DNA of 64,000 nucleotides from Pseudomonas fluvialis (GTDB lineage Bacteria; Pseudomonadota; Gammaproteobacteria; Pseudomonadales; Pseudomonadaceae), in assembly GCF_014207935.1 (NCBI RefSeq), contig NZ_JACHLL010000002.1, forward strand, positions 677,865 to 741,864. The letters run 5' to 3'. This document shows positions 37,530 to 49,694 of this stretch, one piece after another (positions within the stretch are counted from its first letter, which is position 1; the number at the start of each line of letters is the position of its first letter). A model generated the notes under the pieces. That model was not told the DNA's origin and searched no databases. It saw only the letters and a list, made by a program, of their open reading frames with translations. The position numbers and the translations under genes are program-made.

Positions 37530-37952
37530 TTATGGACAAGCGGCAGCGACCTCGCCACGCAGCCGGTCACGGGTGGCCACCACCTCGGCATCGCTGACGT
37601 ATTCGGTGCTGCCATCGGCGCCGCGTCGATAGAAGCGCCCACCCTCTTCCAGTTGCGTCAGGCGCTTGCGCAGCTGCGAACATTGCTGCTCCTGCTCGGC
37701 GCGCAGCCTGGCCGTCTTCTCGGCGGCCTGTTGCTGCTCGGCACGACGCGCCGCCTGCAGTTTTTCCAGGCGCTCTTCGCGGGCTCGGGTAGCCGCATCG
37801 CGCTCCACCACCTGTGGGCGAACCTCGATCTGCTCGGCGCTGGGCGCCTGCGGTTTTTCCGAGTAATGCACCTGACCGCGCTCGTCGGTCCAGCGATAGA
37901 TCTGCGCCGACGCCAGCGCCGGCAGCATCAGAAGCAGCAATAGTGCACGCAT
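37530..37952 (-). CDS. DUF4124-domain exported protein
   Basis: 140 aa: signal peptide MRALLLLLMLPALASAQ, then the DUF4124 motif IYRWTDERGQVHYSEKP (residues 18-34), and a long Glu/Arg/Gln coiled coil (residues 50-100) with several RxxQ repeats, ending in a Cys-Pro. Periplasmic, function unknown; family members are frequent in gammaproteobacteria. A very good AGGAGG ribosome site lies just before ATG 37952. Confidence 0.8.
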   Translation of the reverse strand: MRALLLLLMLPALASAQIYRWTDERGQVHYSEKPQAPSAEQIEVRPQVVERDAATRAREERLEKLQAARRAEQQQAAEKTARLRAEQEQQCSQLRKRLTQLEEGGRFYRRGADGSTEYVSDAEVVATRDRLRGEVAAACP

Positions 37953-38016
37953 AAGACCTCCTGTCAGGCCTTCAGCTTAACCCGAGGCGCGCAGGCGGTC
38001 ATCGACCTTCCAGCCG

Positions 38017-38388
38017 CTACAGACCAATCGCCACCGGTTTGGCCACCGGCTCGCGCAGATGCCCCAGCTGCTCCAGAGTGTCCAGGCGGGCCTGGGCGCG
38101 GAAGGCATACTCACTGCGCGGGTAATTTTGCAGCACGAAACGGTAGGTCTGCGCCGCATCGACATAGAGCTTCTCGCGCTCCAGACACTGGCCGCGCAGC
38201 ACAGAAATCTCCGGCTGCAGGTAAGGCCTGGAGCGGATGTTGCGCTCGGTCTGCGACAACTCCAGCATCACCCGCCCGCACTCGCCCTCGGCATAGGCCT
38301 TGTAGGCATTGTCCAGGTGATAGTCGGCGGTGGTGCGGGTGCAGCCGTGCAGGCTCAACAGGGCAACAATCAGCAGTGATAGGCGCAT
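38017..38388 (-). CDS. Tetratricopeptide-like lipoprotein, short
   Basis: 123 aa with a lipoprotein signal (MRLSLLIVALLSLHGCT, lipobox LHGC) and TPR-like helices (DNAYKAYAEGECGRVMLELSQ; AAQTYRFVLQNYPRSEYAFRAQARLDTLEQL). The second helix pair resembles a classic TPR unit. The downstream PVAKPVAIGL is unstructured. Start ATG 38388 has GGAGG eight bases upstream. Divergent from the next lipoprotein gene, 173 nt away. Confidence 0.7.
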   Translation of the reverse strand: MRLSLLIVALLSLHGCTRTTADYHLDNAYKAYAEGECGRVMLELSQTERNIRSRPYLQPEISVLRGQCLEREKLYVDAAQTYRFVLQNYPRSEYAFRAQARLDTLEQLGHLREPVAKPVAIGL

Positions 38389-38440
38389 GACGAAATCCTC
38401 CTCATTAGGGGATATATCGACTGCGTGCAGTAAAGCTAAA

Positions 38441-38468
38441 GGTAGGCCCGCCTACCAACCTAGGTTGG
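38441..38468. promoter_or_regulatory. Two overlapping palindromes between divergent lipoprotein genes
   Basis: GGTAGG-CCCG-CCTACC (38441-38456) is immediately followed and overlapped by CCAACCTAGGTTGG (38455-38468), a 14-bp perfect palindrome. Placed centrally in the 173-nt region shared by two divergent genes; could be an operator pair. No known consensus. Confidence 0.35.
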
Positions 38469-38561
38469 GAAGTCACGGCCCGCCAGCCACAGTCCCTGGG
38501 ACGGCTGATAGACTCCGGCGAAGCCCTGCATTTTCCGTCCCCTGCACGACCTGGAGTCGCC

Positions 38562-39356
38562 ATGCGCCACGCCCGCTACAGCCTGATCGCCCTCGCCCTG
38601 CTGGCAGGCTGCTCGCCGACCACGCCGCTGTTCATTGCCCAGGTCGCCACCCATGAAGTGGTGGACTACAAGACCATGAAGAACAACCGCATGGTCGCCG
38701 CCATCGAGGACGAAGGTGATCTGCTCACCTTCAGCGCCATGGCCATTCGCGATGCCCACAGCGAGCAGGCGGAAGAGACCTACCTCGCCGGCTACCACGA
38801 CAGCAAGCTGAGCAATGAAGTGCGTGCCATCGCGCTGTATCAGATCGGCCTGGTCTACATGAGCCGCTACAACGACCAGCGCAACGACACCAAGGCGCTC
38901 AACTACTTCTACCAGGTTCTCAACGAATTTCCCCAGACCCAGGCGGCCACGCGTGCTGAGGCACGCATCATCATGCTGCGCAAGCGCGCCGAGGAGCCGG
39001 TACAGAAGAACTCGCGCGAGTTGCTAGCAAACTGGAAGCCGCAGCAGACTCTGGATCTGTACAAGCCCAGCCTCGATCCGGACATGACCCTGCTATCACG
39101 CCGTGCCGTGCTCAAGGATCGCGTCGGCGAAGCCGAACAATTGTACATGCTGGCCGTGGCCGACCCGGGCGTACCGCAGGACATCAAGGAAAAGGCGCTG
39201 TACCAGCTCGGTCTGATGTATCTGGCGCCGGACAACCCGCAACGCAACCGCGACAAGGGCATCGGCTACCTGCGGCGACTGCTGGTGCAGTTCCCCAATA
39301 GCGATCTGGCCGGCAAGGCCTCGCGCCACCTCAATGCCGGACTCAACAGCCAGTAA
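38562..39356 (+). CDS. Tetratricopeptide-like lipoprotein, long
   Basis: 264 aa: lipoprotein signal MRHARYSLIALALLAGCS (lipobox LAGC), then several tandem TPR-like helical units (EVRAIALYQIGLVYMSRYND, ALNYFYQVLNEFPQTQAATRAEAR, KEKALYQLGLMYL, GIGYLRRLLVQFPNSDLAGKASRHL). Probably an envelope scaffold. Divergent partner of the shorter lipoprotein gene. Not similar enough to BamD to suggest that identity. Function unknown. Confidence 0.78.
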   Translation: MRHARYSLIALALLAGCSPTTPLFIAQVATHEVVDYKTMKNNRMVAAIEDEGDLLTFSAMAIRDAHSEQAEETYLAGYHDSKLSNEVRAIALYQIGLVYMSRYNDQRNDTKALNYFYQVLNEFPQTQAATRAEARIIMLRKRAEEPVQKNSRELLANWKPQQTLDLYKPSLDPDMTLLSRRAVLKDRVGEAEQLYMLAVADPGVPQDIKEKALYQLGLMYLAPDNPQRNRDKGIGYLRRLLVQFPNSDLAGKASRHLNAGLNSQ

Positions 39357-39472
39357 CCGCATCCGGCTGCGCCGCGCTATGCTGAGCGGCGCAGTCTTCT
39401 CCTGACCCGGATCAACACGCGGCCAGCGCCTGCAGGCTGCAATGTATGCAACGGATCAAGGAGACCGCTCCC

Positions 39473-40390
39473 ATGCAACTGCGCCAGCTACTGGTCGTCA
39501 TCACCCCACACCGCGACGAGCAACCCGCCCTGATGCGCGCCCGCTGGCTGGCCCAGCAGACTGGCGCCGCCATCGAGCTGCTGCTGGCCGAGCATCACCC
39601 GGGGTTCGAACAGACGCTGCTGCTGGCGCCGGAAATTGCCCTGCAGGCACGCGACACCTACCTCAAGCAACAGCAGGAACGTCTAGAGCGGCTAGCCGCA
39701 CCGCTGCGCGACGAAGGCCTGAACGTCAGCTGCTGCCTGCGCTGGGGACAAACCCTGGTCAGCCATGTGCTGGAACGGGTCGAGCAGCTGCAGCCCGATC
39801 TGGTGCTCAAGTCGGCTCGCCATCACGGCCTGCTCAGTCGCCTCTTGCTGGGCAATTCCAGCTGGCAGTTGCTGCGTCACTGCCCGGTACCGGTGTGGCT
39901 GGTACAGCGCGAAGGCCAGCAGCCCAAGCGCCTGTGTGCGGCCCTCGACCCCACCCACAGCGCCGACAAGCCTGCCGCGCTGGAACATGAACTGATCCTC
40001 GCCAGCCGCGAGCTGAACGAAAAGCTCGGCCTCGAAGCCGACTACCTGCATTGCTTCGCCCCGCTGCCGCACAGCCTGATGTTCGACGCCGAACTGGTGA
40101 TCGACTACCCCAGCTATGTCGCACAGACCGAAAAGGCCCACCGCGAAGCACTGACCAACCTGTGCAGTCACTACAGCCTGCCCCAGGCCAACACCCACCT
40201 GCTCAGCGGATTTGCCGAACAGGTGATTCCCGATTTCGTCCGCGCTCAGCACATCGACCTGCTGGTGATGGGCGCTATCTCGCGCAGTCAGCTCGACAGC
40301 GCACTGATCGGCCATACCGCCGAACGCGTGCTGGAGGCCGTGGATTGCGACCTGCTGGTGATGAAACCACCGGCCTTTGCCGAGGTTTGA
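39473..40390 (+). CDS. Universal stress protein, tandem UspA domains
   Basis: 305 aa made of two UspA domains: the first (residues about 3-140) shows RQLLVVITPHRDE and HHGLLSRLLLGNSSWQLLRHCPVPVWLV, the second (about 155-300) IDLLVMGAISRSQLDSALIGHTAERVLEAVDCDLLVMKP, which includes the G-x2-G-x9-G/S/T ATP-binding pattern. UspE-like double-domain architecture. AAGGAG precedes ATG 39473 by nine bases; an ATG 27 nt earlier has no good ribosome site. Located just before pykA, in the same direction, with a 79-nt gap. Confidence 0.9.
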   Translation: MQLRQLLVVITPHRDEQPALMRARWLAQQTGAAIELLLAEHHPGFEQTLLLAPEIALQARDTYLKQQQERLERLAAPLRDEGLNVSCCLRWGQTLVSHVLERVEQLQPDLVLKSARHHGLLSRLLLGNSSWQLLRHCPVPVWLVQREGQQPKRLCAALDPTHSADKPAALEHELILASRELNEKLGLEADYLHCFAPLPHSLMFDAELVIDYPSYVAQTEKAHREALTNLCSHYSLPQANTHLLSGFAEQVIPDFVRAQHIDLLVMGAISRSQLDSALIGHTAERVLEAVDCDLLVMKPPAFAEV

Positions 40391-40469
40391 ACAGGTAGTG
40401 AAGGCCGTGCATGACTACAGCAAACGCCCGTAGTAGCCTCTCGCATCGTTCAAGATCGGGAGCCTTAGC

Positions 40470-41921
40470 ATGTCGTTTCGCCGTACCAAGATCGTCGCCA
40501 CCCTCGGCCCAGCCAGCAGTTCACCGGAAGTCCTCGAGCAGCTGATTCTCGCCGGCATCGACGTGGCCCGTCTTAACTTCTCCCACGGCTCAGCGGAAGA
40601 CCACAAGGCCCGCGCACAACTGGTGCGCGACCTGGCCGCCAAACACGGCCGCCATGTCGCCCTGCTCGGCGACCTGCAGGGGCCGAAGATCCGCATCGCC
40701 AAGTTCGAAGGCAAGCGCATCGAGCTTAAGGAAGGCGACCTGTTCCGCCTGTCCTCCAGCCACTCGCGCACCGCCGGCAATCAGCAGGTGGTCGGCATCG
40801 ACTACCCAGCACTGATACAGGACTGCAATGTCGGCGACGAACTGCTGCTGGATGACGGCCGCGTGGTCATGCAAGTTGAACTCAAAGGCGCCGACGAGCT
40901 GCATTGCCGCGTGACCATCGGCGGCCCGCTGTCCGACAACAAGGGCATCAACCGCCGTGGCGGTGGCCTGACCGCGCCGGCCCTGACCGACAAGGACATG
41001 GCCGACATCAAGCTGGCCGCCGAGATGGAGCTGGACTACCTGGCCGTGTCCTTCCCCCGCGACGCAGCCGATATGCAACTGGCCCGTCGCCTGCGCGACG
41101 AAGCCGGCAGCAGCGCCTGGCTGGTGGCAAAGATCGAGCGCGCCGAAGCGGTCGCTGATGACGCCACCCTGGACGGTCTGATACGCGCCAGCGACGCGGT
41201 GATGGTGGCACGCGGCGATCTGGGCGTGGAAATCGGTGATGCCGAGCTGGTCGGCATCCAGAAGAAAATCATTGCCCACGCCCGTCGCCTGAACAAGGCG
41301 GTGATCACCGCCACGCAGATGATGGAGTCGATGATCCACAGCCCGATGCCGACCCGCGCCGAAGTTTCCGACGTGGCCAACGCCGCGCTGGACTACACCG
41401 ACGCGGTGATGCTCTCGGCCGAAAGCGCCGCCGGCGAGTACCCGGTGGAAGCCGTGCAGGCCATGGCCCGCGTGTGTCTGGGCGCTGAAAAACACCCAAC
41501 CAGCCAGAAATCCAGCCACCGCATCGGCCGCACCTTCGAGCGCTGCGACGAGAGCGTGGCCCTGGCCACCATGTACACCGCCAACCACTTCCCCGGCGTC
41601 AAGGCGATCATCAGCCTCACCGAGAGCGGCTACAGCCCGCTGATCATGTCGCGCATCCGCTCGTCGATCCCGATCTACGCCTTCACCCCGCACCGCGAGG
41701 CCCAGGCTCGCGTGGCGCTGTTCCGTGGCGTCTACACCGTGCCGTTCGACCCGGCCGCACTGCCGGCCAACAAGGTCAGCCAGGCGGCCGTGGACGAGCT
41801 GCTCAAGCGTGGCGTAGTCGAGCCGGGTGACTGGGTGATCCTGACCAAGGGCGACAGCTACCACGGCACCGGCGGCACCAATACCATGAAGATCCTGCAC
41901 GTCGGCGACCCCATGGTCTAA
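40470..41921 (+). CDS. pykA: Pyruvate kinase
   Basis: Glycolytic enzyme converting phosphoenolpyruvate and ADP to pyruvate and ATP. 483 aa; typical barrel markers: RRTKIVATLGPAS, LNFSHG, DLQGPKIRIAKFEG, and the catalytic/metal segment VMVARGDLGVEIGD, then ATQMMESMIHSPMPTRAEVSD and AESAAGEYPVEAVQ. PykA-type (AMP-regulated class) by overall similarity and by its neighbour; the alternative is PykF. Ends with MKILHVG. Start ATG 40470 is preceded by GGGAGCC. Confidence 0.95.
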   Translation: MSFRRTKIVATLGPASSSPEVLEQLILAGIDVARLNFSHGSAEDHKARAQLVRDLAAKHGRHVALLGDLQGPKIRIAKFEGKRIELKEGDLFRLSSSHSRTAGNQQVVGIDYPALIQDCNVGDELLLDDGRVVMQVELKGADELHCRVTIGGPLSDNKGINRRGGGLTAPALTDKDMADIKLAAEMELDYLAVSFPRDAADMQLARRLRDEAGSSAWLVAKIERAEAVADDATLDGLIRASDAVMVARGDLGVEIGDAELVGIQKKIIAHARRLNKAVITATQMMESMIHSPMPTRAEVSDVANAALDYTDAVMLSAESAAGEYPVEAVQAMARVCLGAEKHPTSQKSSHRIGRTFERCDESVALATMYTANHFPGVKAIISLTESGYSPLIMSRIRSSIPIYAFTPHREAQARVALFRGVYTVPFDPAALPANKVSQAAVDELLKRGVVEPGDWVILTKGDSYHGTGGTNTMKILHVGDPMV

Positions 41922-41940
41922 GCGCTTCTGGCCCGAACGA

Positions 41941-41963
41941 ACCCGCCACCCGGCGGGTTTTTT
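41941..41963 (+). terminator. Terminator after pykA
   Basis: ACCCGCC, 4-nt loop, GGCGGGTTTTTT, located 20 nt after the stop. Confidence 0.9.
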
Positions 41964-42117
41964 ATGCGCTAGGGACGCCTGGCAACAGCCGCCAGTCGGT
42001 GAAATCAGTGCGTAGAACAAGCCGCGCTATCGTTAACAGCAAGGAGTTATCAGGACATCGCGGAGACGAACCCGCCCGGAAGCACATGGCCTTCTGCCGC
42101 AAGCGAGCGCACAGCCC

Positions 42118-42294
42118 ATGAGCGAACACCGACAGTTTCTTGCCCTACGCGCCTATGTGGATCTGCTTCTGCAGCACGGCGCCTGCATCCTGGCCAGGGA
42201 GCCGCTGCTGATCCGCTACGGTGAACGCACCCTGCACTACTCCTGCGGCATGCTGCTGTGCGACGACGAGATCGAGGTTGTAGAACTGGCCTGA
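42118..42294 (+). CDS. Small ORF of 58 codons convergent with tadA
   Basis: MSEHRQFLALRAYVDLLLQH... 58 residues, mildly hydrophobic, with three cysteines (GACILAR, YSCGMLLCDD). The frame ends 4 nt before the tadA stop, and codon use looks like the neighbouring genes. No good ribosome site was seen. Could be a real small protein or a chance frame. Confidence 0.4.
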   Translation: MSEHRQFLALRAYVDLLLQHGACILAREPLLIRYGERTLHYSCGMLLCDDEIEVVELA

Positions 42295-42297
42295 ACC

Positions 42298-42780
42298 TCA
42301 GGTCTTCTGCCGGCGCGCCTTGAAGAAGTCGCTGAGCAGACTGCTGCAGGTCTCTGCCAACACCCCGCCTTCGACCAGCACGCGATGATTGAGGAAGTCC
42401 TGCTGAAAGAACTGCCCACGGCTGACCGCCACCCCGGCCTTGGGCTCGGTGGTGCCGTAAACCACCCGGGCGATGCGCGAATGGACGATCAGCCCGGCGC
42501 ACATGCTGCAGGGCTCCAGGGTCACATACAGGGTGCTGCCGGGCAGGCGGTAGTTATCCAGCTTGGCCGCTGCCGCACGGATGGCGACCATCTCGGCATG
42601 GGCGCTGGGGTCGCTGGTCGAGATCGGGCAGTTGAAGCCACTGCCGACCACCTCGCCCTCCTGAACCACGACCGCGCCCACCGGCACCTCGCCCCGCAGC
42701 GCACCGAGACGGGCCTGCTCCAGCGCCAGCTGCATGAAGCGCTCGTCGCGCGAGCGGTCGATGATCATGGGCTTACGCAT
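42298..42780 (-). CDS. tadA: tRNA-specific adenosine deaminase
   Basis: Converts A34 to inosine in tRNA-Arg(ACG). 160 aa with the cytidine-deaminase-fold zinc motif: HAEMVAI (His/Glu, near residue 64) and PCSMCAG (two cysteines, near 95). Preserves the C-terminal SSLLSDFFKARRQ helix. The ATG overlaps the stop of the multicopper oxidase by one base (TAATG), so it may be co-translated with it. Confidence 0.97.
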   Translation of the reverse strand: MRKPMIIDRSRDERFMQLALEQARLGALRGEVPVGAVVVQEGEVVGSGFNCPISTSDPSAHAEMVAIRAAAAKLDNYRLPGSTLYVTLEPCSMCAGLIVHSRIARVVYGTTEPKAGVAVSRGQFFQQDFLNHRVLVEGGVLAETCSSLLSDFFKARRQKT

Positions 42781-44150
42781 TACACCACCGCGATGGCGGC
42801 CATCAGGCCGGTTTCCATGTGATCAATCACATGACAGTGAAACATCCACACGCCGGGATTATCGGCGACGAAGGCTATACGCGCCGTCTCGTTCTTGCCC
42901 AGCAGGTAGGTGTCGGTGAAATACGGTTCAATGGAGCGCCGATCGGAGTCCAGCACCTTGAAAGCCATGCCGTGCAGATGGATCGGATGCTGGTACTGGG
43001 TCAGGTTGCGCAGCTCGAAGATATAGTGCTCACCGAGCTTGAGGGTAGCGATGGGCCTATCGGCACAGCCCTTGTTCTGGATGTCCCAGGCCTGGCCGTT
43101 GATCTGCCAAAGCTTGTAGGCAGCGCCCTGCTCGATGTTCTCCGAGAGCATGGCCGCCCACTCGAAGTTGAACCTGAGCCTCTGCGCGCGGCCGAGGTCC
43201 GGTTCGGCAATCGGGTTGGCCGGCAGCGCGGCCGGCCAGTCGCTGCCCGTTGACTCTGAGGATTCACCAGCCAGGGTCGCCAGTCGTAGCGGACCATTGC
43301 GCAGAGATAGCTCGCTGCCGGCGGCTGGTACGCGGAGCGCCAGATCGATACGCATGCCTGGGCCCAGCCAGTACTCCTTGCCCAGCGGACGCGGGGTGAT
43401 GGGGTTGCCGTCCAGCGCATAGATGCGCACCTCTGCACCCGGCAGGTTGAGGCGATAAGTGATGGTGCTGTCCAGGTTGAGCAGGCGCAGACGTACCACC
43501 TGCCCGGCCGGCAGGCTGATGCGTGGATTGTGCTGGCCATTGATGCTCGACAGTCGCCCCGGCGTGCCGCCACGGGCCGCCTCGCGCGGCACGCTGAAGG
43601 CGGTAAAGGCACCCTGCCCGTCTACCGACCAGGTCTTCAGGCACAGCGTACGCTCGTGGACGAAGCCACTGCCTTCGGCCTCTTCGACGATCAGCGGGCC
43701 AACCAGCCCGCGGCCAAGCTGGTCACTGCTGGCCATATGCGGGTGATACCAGTAGCTGCCGGCATCCGGACAGATGAAGCTGTAGTCGAAGAACTCGCCC
43801 GGCAGCACCGGGGCCTGCGAAACATAGGGCACACCATCCATCTCGATGGGCAGGCGGATGCCGTGCCAGTGGATGGTCGTGGGTACGCTCAGGCGGTTGA
43901 CGAAGCGCACGCGCAGGCGCTCACCCTGTTTGCAGCGCAGTTCCAGACCGGGTGCCTGTCCGCCGTAGGCCCAGGCCGGGGTCTTGTGCCCCGGCACCAG
44001 TTCTACATCCAGCGGCGCGGCGATCAACTCATAGTCGTGGCTCGCCACATTTTCCGGACGGCCCAGCCAGTAGCGTACGCCACCGGCGCCCAGGCCGACC
44101 ACGCCAAGGCTGGCAAGACCGGCTAGCACCTGTCTGCGAGTCAGATTCAT
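42780..44150 (-). CDS. Tat-exported multicopper oxidase, CumA-like
   Basis: 456-residue periplasmic multicopper oxidase. The N-terminal twin-arginine signal (NLTRRQVLAGLASLGVVGLG) fits export of a folded copper enzyme. All four copper motifs are seen: HWHGIRLP (residues near 94), WYHPHMAS, HPIHLHGMAF, and the T1/T2/T3 block WMFHCHVIDHMETGLM. Size and arrangement resemble the Pseudomonas CumA-type enzymes that were once linked to Mn(II) oxidation; copper efflux or detoxification (CopA/CueO-like) is also possible. No Met-rich insert is visible. Overlaps tadA by one base. Confidence 0.88.
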   Translation of the reverse strand: MNLTRRQVLAGLASLGVVGLGAGGVRYWLGRPENVASHDYELIAAPLDVELVPGHKTPAWAYGGQAPGLELRCKQGERLRVRFVNRLSVPTTIHWHGIRLPIEMDGVPYVSQAPVLPGEFFDYSFICPDAGSYWYHPHMASSDQLGRGLVGPLIVEEAEGSGFVHERTLCLKTWSVDGQGAFTAFSVPREAARGGTPGRLSSINGQHNPRISLPAGQVVRLRLLNLDSTITYRLNLPGAEVRIYALDGNPITPRPLGKEYWLGPGMRIDLALRVPAAGSELSLRNGPLRLATLAGESSESTGSDWPAALPANPIAEPDLGRAQRLRFNFEWAAMLSENIEQGAAYKLWQINGQAWDIQNKGCADRPIATLKLGEHYIFELRNLTQYQHPIHLHGMAFKVLDSDRRSIEPYFTDTYLLGKNETARIAFVADNPGVWMFHCHVIDHMETGLMAAIAVV

Positions 44151-44278
44151 CGTTCACCTGAGGATAACGAAAGGCCCTGGACCTTGCGGCAAGAGCAAAT
44201 GGGAAGCAGGCTCATTTTAAGCGGCACGCTCAGGGCAAGTCGAACGGCGCAGTGTCGCAGCCCTCACCAGAGCACTTT
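44151..44278. other. Intergenic region between the multicopper oxidase and DUF2182 genes
   Basis: About 128 nt upstream of the multicopper oxidase start, so it should hold that gene's promoter. Contains an 11-bp inverted repeat (CTTGCGGCAAG). No metal-regulator box was confirmed. Confidence 0.25.
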
Positions 44279-45031
44279 CTACCAGATCAACAGTGCCAGG
44301 CCGGCGGCAATCAGCAACCCGGCACTGCCACGGCGCCAACCGATGCCCAGTGGCAAGACTTTTTCCGCCAGGACCAACAGGCTCAGCATGGCCATGCCCC
44401 ACAGGTTCATGGCACCTACCACCAGCAGCACCAGCATCAGCGCCCAGCAGCAGCCCAGGCAGTAAAGACCGTGGTGCAGCCCGGTCCACCAGGCGCCCGC
44501 CAGACCAGGTCGGCCATGTCGCTGGAGGAAGCCCAACGGGCTCTGGCAGTGGGCCAGACAGCTGGCCTTGGCCGGACTCAACTGGTACAGCCCTGAGAGC
44601 AGCAGTGCCGCGGCCCCTAGCTTTGGCGGCAGACGCAGACTCATGGGCTCCAGCACCCGCAAAAGCTCTCCCAGTGCCTGCAAGCCCGTCAGTAACGCGG
44701 CAAAAGCCACCCACATCAGCGCATACGCTGCACCAAACAACACCAGCTTCGCTCGGCGCTGGCGATCCGAGTGCAGGCAACGGCGATACAGCAGCATCAC
44801 GGGTAAAGCAGTCGGCAGCATCATGGCCTGCATCATCGCCAGCCACATGCCGAAGGCGAACAGCCCCTGAATGGAGAGCCAGTTGGTCGGCGGCATCCAC
44901 ATATCGCCCATGGCCGCCATCTGCGCCGCCTCGTGCGCCGACCATAACCACGCCAGCGTACTCAGCAGCAACACACAGGCTGCCGCCGCCAGCGCCCCCC
45001 AGTCGAACCGGCTAGGCGCGGATGATGCCAT
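44279..45031 (-). CDS. DUF2182 predicted metal-binding membrane protein
   Basis: 250 aa with about six transmembrane segments. Characteristic elements are MGDMWMPPTNW and GMWLAMMQAMMLPTALPVMLLY, both methionine-rich and near the membrane, consistent with the predicted metal-binding role; also CLAHCQSPLGF and GLYCLGCCWALM, giving pairs of cysteines. Overlaps the upstream DUF1326 gene by 20 nt and is 128 nt upstream of the multicopper oxidase gene. Function in this family is unproven. Confidence 0.88.
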   Translation of the reverse strand: MASSAPSRFDWGALAAAACVLLLSTLAWLWSAHEAAQMAAMGDMWMPPTNWLSIQGLFAFGMWLAMMQAMMLPTALPVMLLYRRCLHSDRQRRAKLVLFGAAYALMWVAFAALLTGLQALGELLRVLEPMSLRLPPKLGAAALLLSGLYQLSPAKASCLAHCQSPLGFLQRHGRPGLAGAWWTGLHHGLYCLGCCWALMLVLLVVGAMNLWGMAMLSLLVLAEKVLPLGIGWRRGSAGLLIAAGLALLIW

Positions 45032-45650
45032 GGGGCCCCATGTGCAGCTCGTAGAGCAGGGCGTTAGTACCGGTATGGCTCAGTGCAATGGCGCCCCAGG
45101 TATCAAAGGTCGCGCTGGCACAGTCGGCCTCGCCGAACTCGAACCCCTCCGGCAGCAGCAGGCTGACACGATGCACTGCCCCGTCCATGGGATTGCGAAT
45201 TGGCTCGACCCGACCGTCGATCAGCCCCGGCACGCGGATGCTGGCCGTCAGGGCGGCGCGGTCGGTATGCACTTCCACCGGCAGGAACTGCGGCTCGTGG
45301 AGGGTTTCCAGGGTACTGGCGAAGATGGCGAAGAAGGCCGTGGGCTCCTGCTCCTGGCCGCTGAGGATGGTCAGCAGAGCCTGGCGCTGCTCGGCGGTGG
45401 CACGTTCATCGATAAAGGGCTGACACTGGCCATGCCCTTCATGAATAGGCCCAGGCCAGGCAAAGGTGCAGGCCACATGGAGATTATCGAGGCGCACCTT
45501 ACCGAAGTGCCCTACGACGATATGAAAGCCCACCGCCGCCTCACAACCATCGTGCGTGGGCAGGGCATTGAACTGGCAGGGGCAGCCGTAATCGCAATTG
45601 CACAGATCCACACCGGGACCACGCAGGCGCCAATCGACATAAGAAGTCAT
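45012..45650 (-). CDS. DUF1326-family protein
   Basis: 212-residue protein of the DUF1326 family: WRLRGPGVDLCNCDYGCPCQF at the N-terminus holds a CNCDYGCPC cluster (three or four cysteines with a metal-ligand look), and a beta-rich remainder follows. DUF1326 and DUF2182 are frequently paired genes, as here, with a 20-nt overlap. The biological role is unknown; the cysteine cluster suggests copper or zinc handling. Its start ATG follows GAGGATACGATC. Upstream of it is the guaA terminator. Confidence 0.85.
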   Translation of the reverse strand: MTSYVDWRLRGPGVDLCNCDYGCPCQFNALPTHDGCEAAVGFHIVVGHFGKVRLDNLHVACTFAWPGPIHEGHGQCQPFIDERATAEQRQALLTILSGQEQEPTAFFAIFASTLETLHEPQFLPVEVHTDRAALTASIRVPGLIDGRVEPIRNPMDGAVHRVSLLLPEGFEFGEADCASATFDTWGAIALSHTGTNALLYELHMGPHGIIRA

Positions 45651-45775
45651 GATCGTATCCTCGCCCCCTGCAAACTCCCCCTTCTTCCCATACTAGGGCG
45701 GAAAGAGCCGAGGCATTAGACACAATTCTCATCTGCCCACTTGCCATGAGCTGCTGGACGAATAATCGCGGACAG

Positions 45776-45803
45776 CAAAAAGGGCAGCTCGCGCTGCCCT
45801 TTC
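45776..45803 (-). terminator. Terminator after guaA
   Basis: On the minus strand: GGGCAG, 6-nt loop, CTGCCC followed by TTTTT. Lies 14 nt beyond the guaA stop. Confidence 0.9.
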
Positions 45804-45816
45804 TGGCCCTACCGGA

Positions 45817-47397
<1,581 letters not shown>

Positions 47398-47472
47398 GGC
47401 CGTCTCTCGTAGCGGAATTCACAAATGACAAGGGGCTGATCAGTCAGCCCCAGGTCGATTCAATGCAGTGGA

Positions 47473-49603
<2,131 letters not shown>

Positions 49604-49694
49604 GCTGCAAAAAGAATGACGCCAGTTTAATCGCCCGGTGCCGGACCGTCAGTCGCGGCTTTGGCCGCGCCAGGCAAACCGCTATGATGCCGGC

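Noticed and set aside
40590..42020. 476-codon minus-strand frame opposite pykA
   Set aside because: Gly/His/Val-rich antisense shadow; pyruvate kinase motifs are complete on the plus strand.
44151..44278. CueR-type operator in front of the multicopper oxidase
   Set aside because: The 11-bp CTTGC-G-GCAAG repeat is too short and wrongly spaced for a MerR-family copper operator; kept only as a note.
45651..45816. Fur box in front of DUF1326
   Set aside because: GAGAATTGTG is only vaguely similar to a Fur site and lacks the second hexamer.
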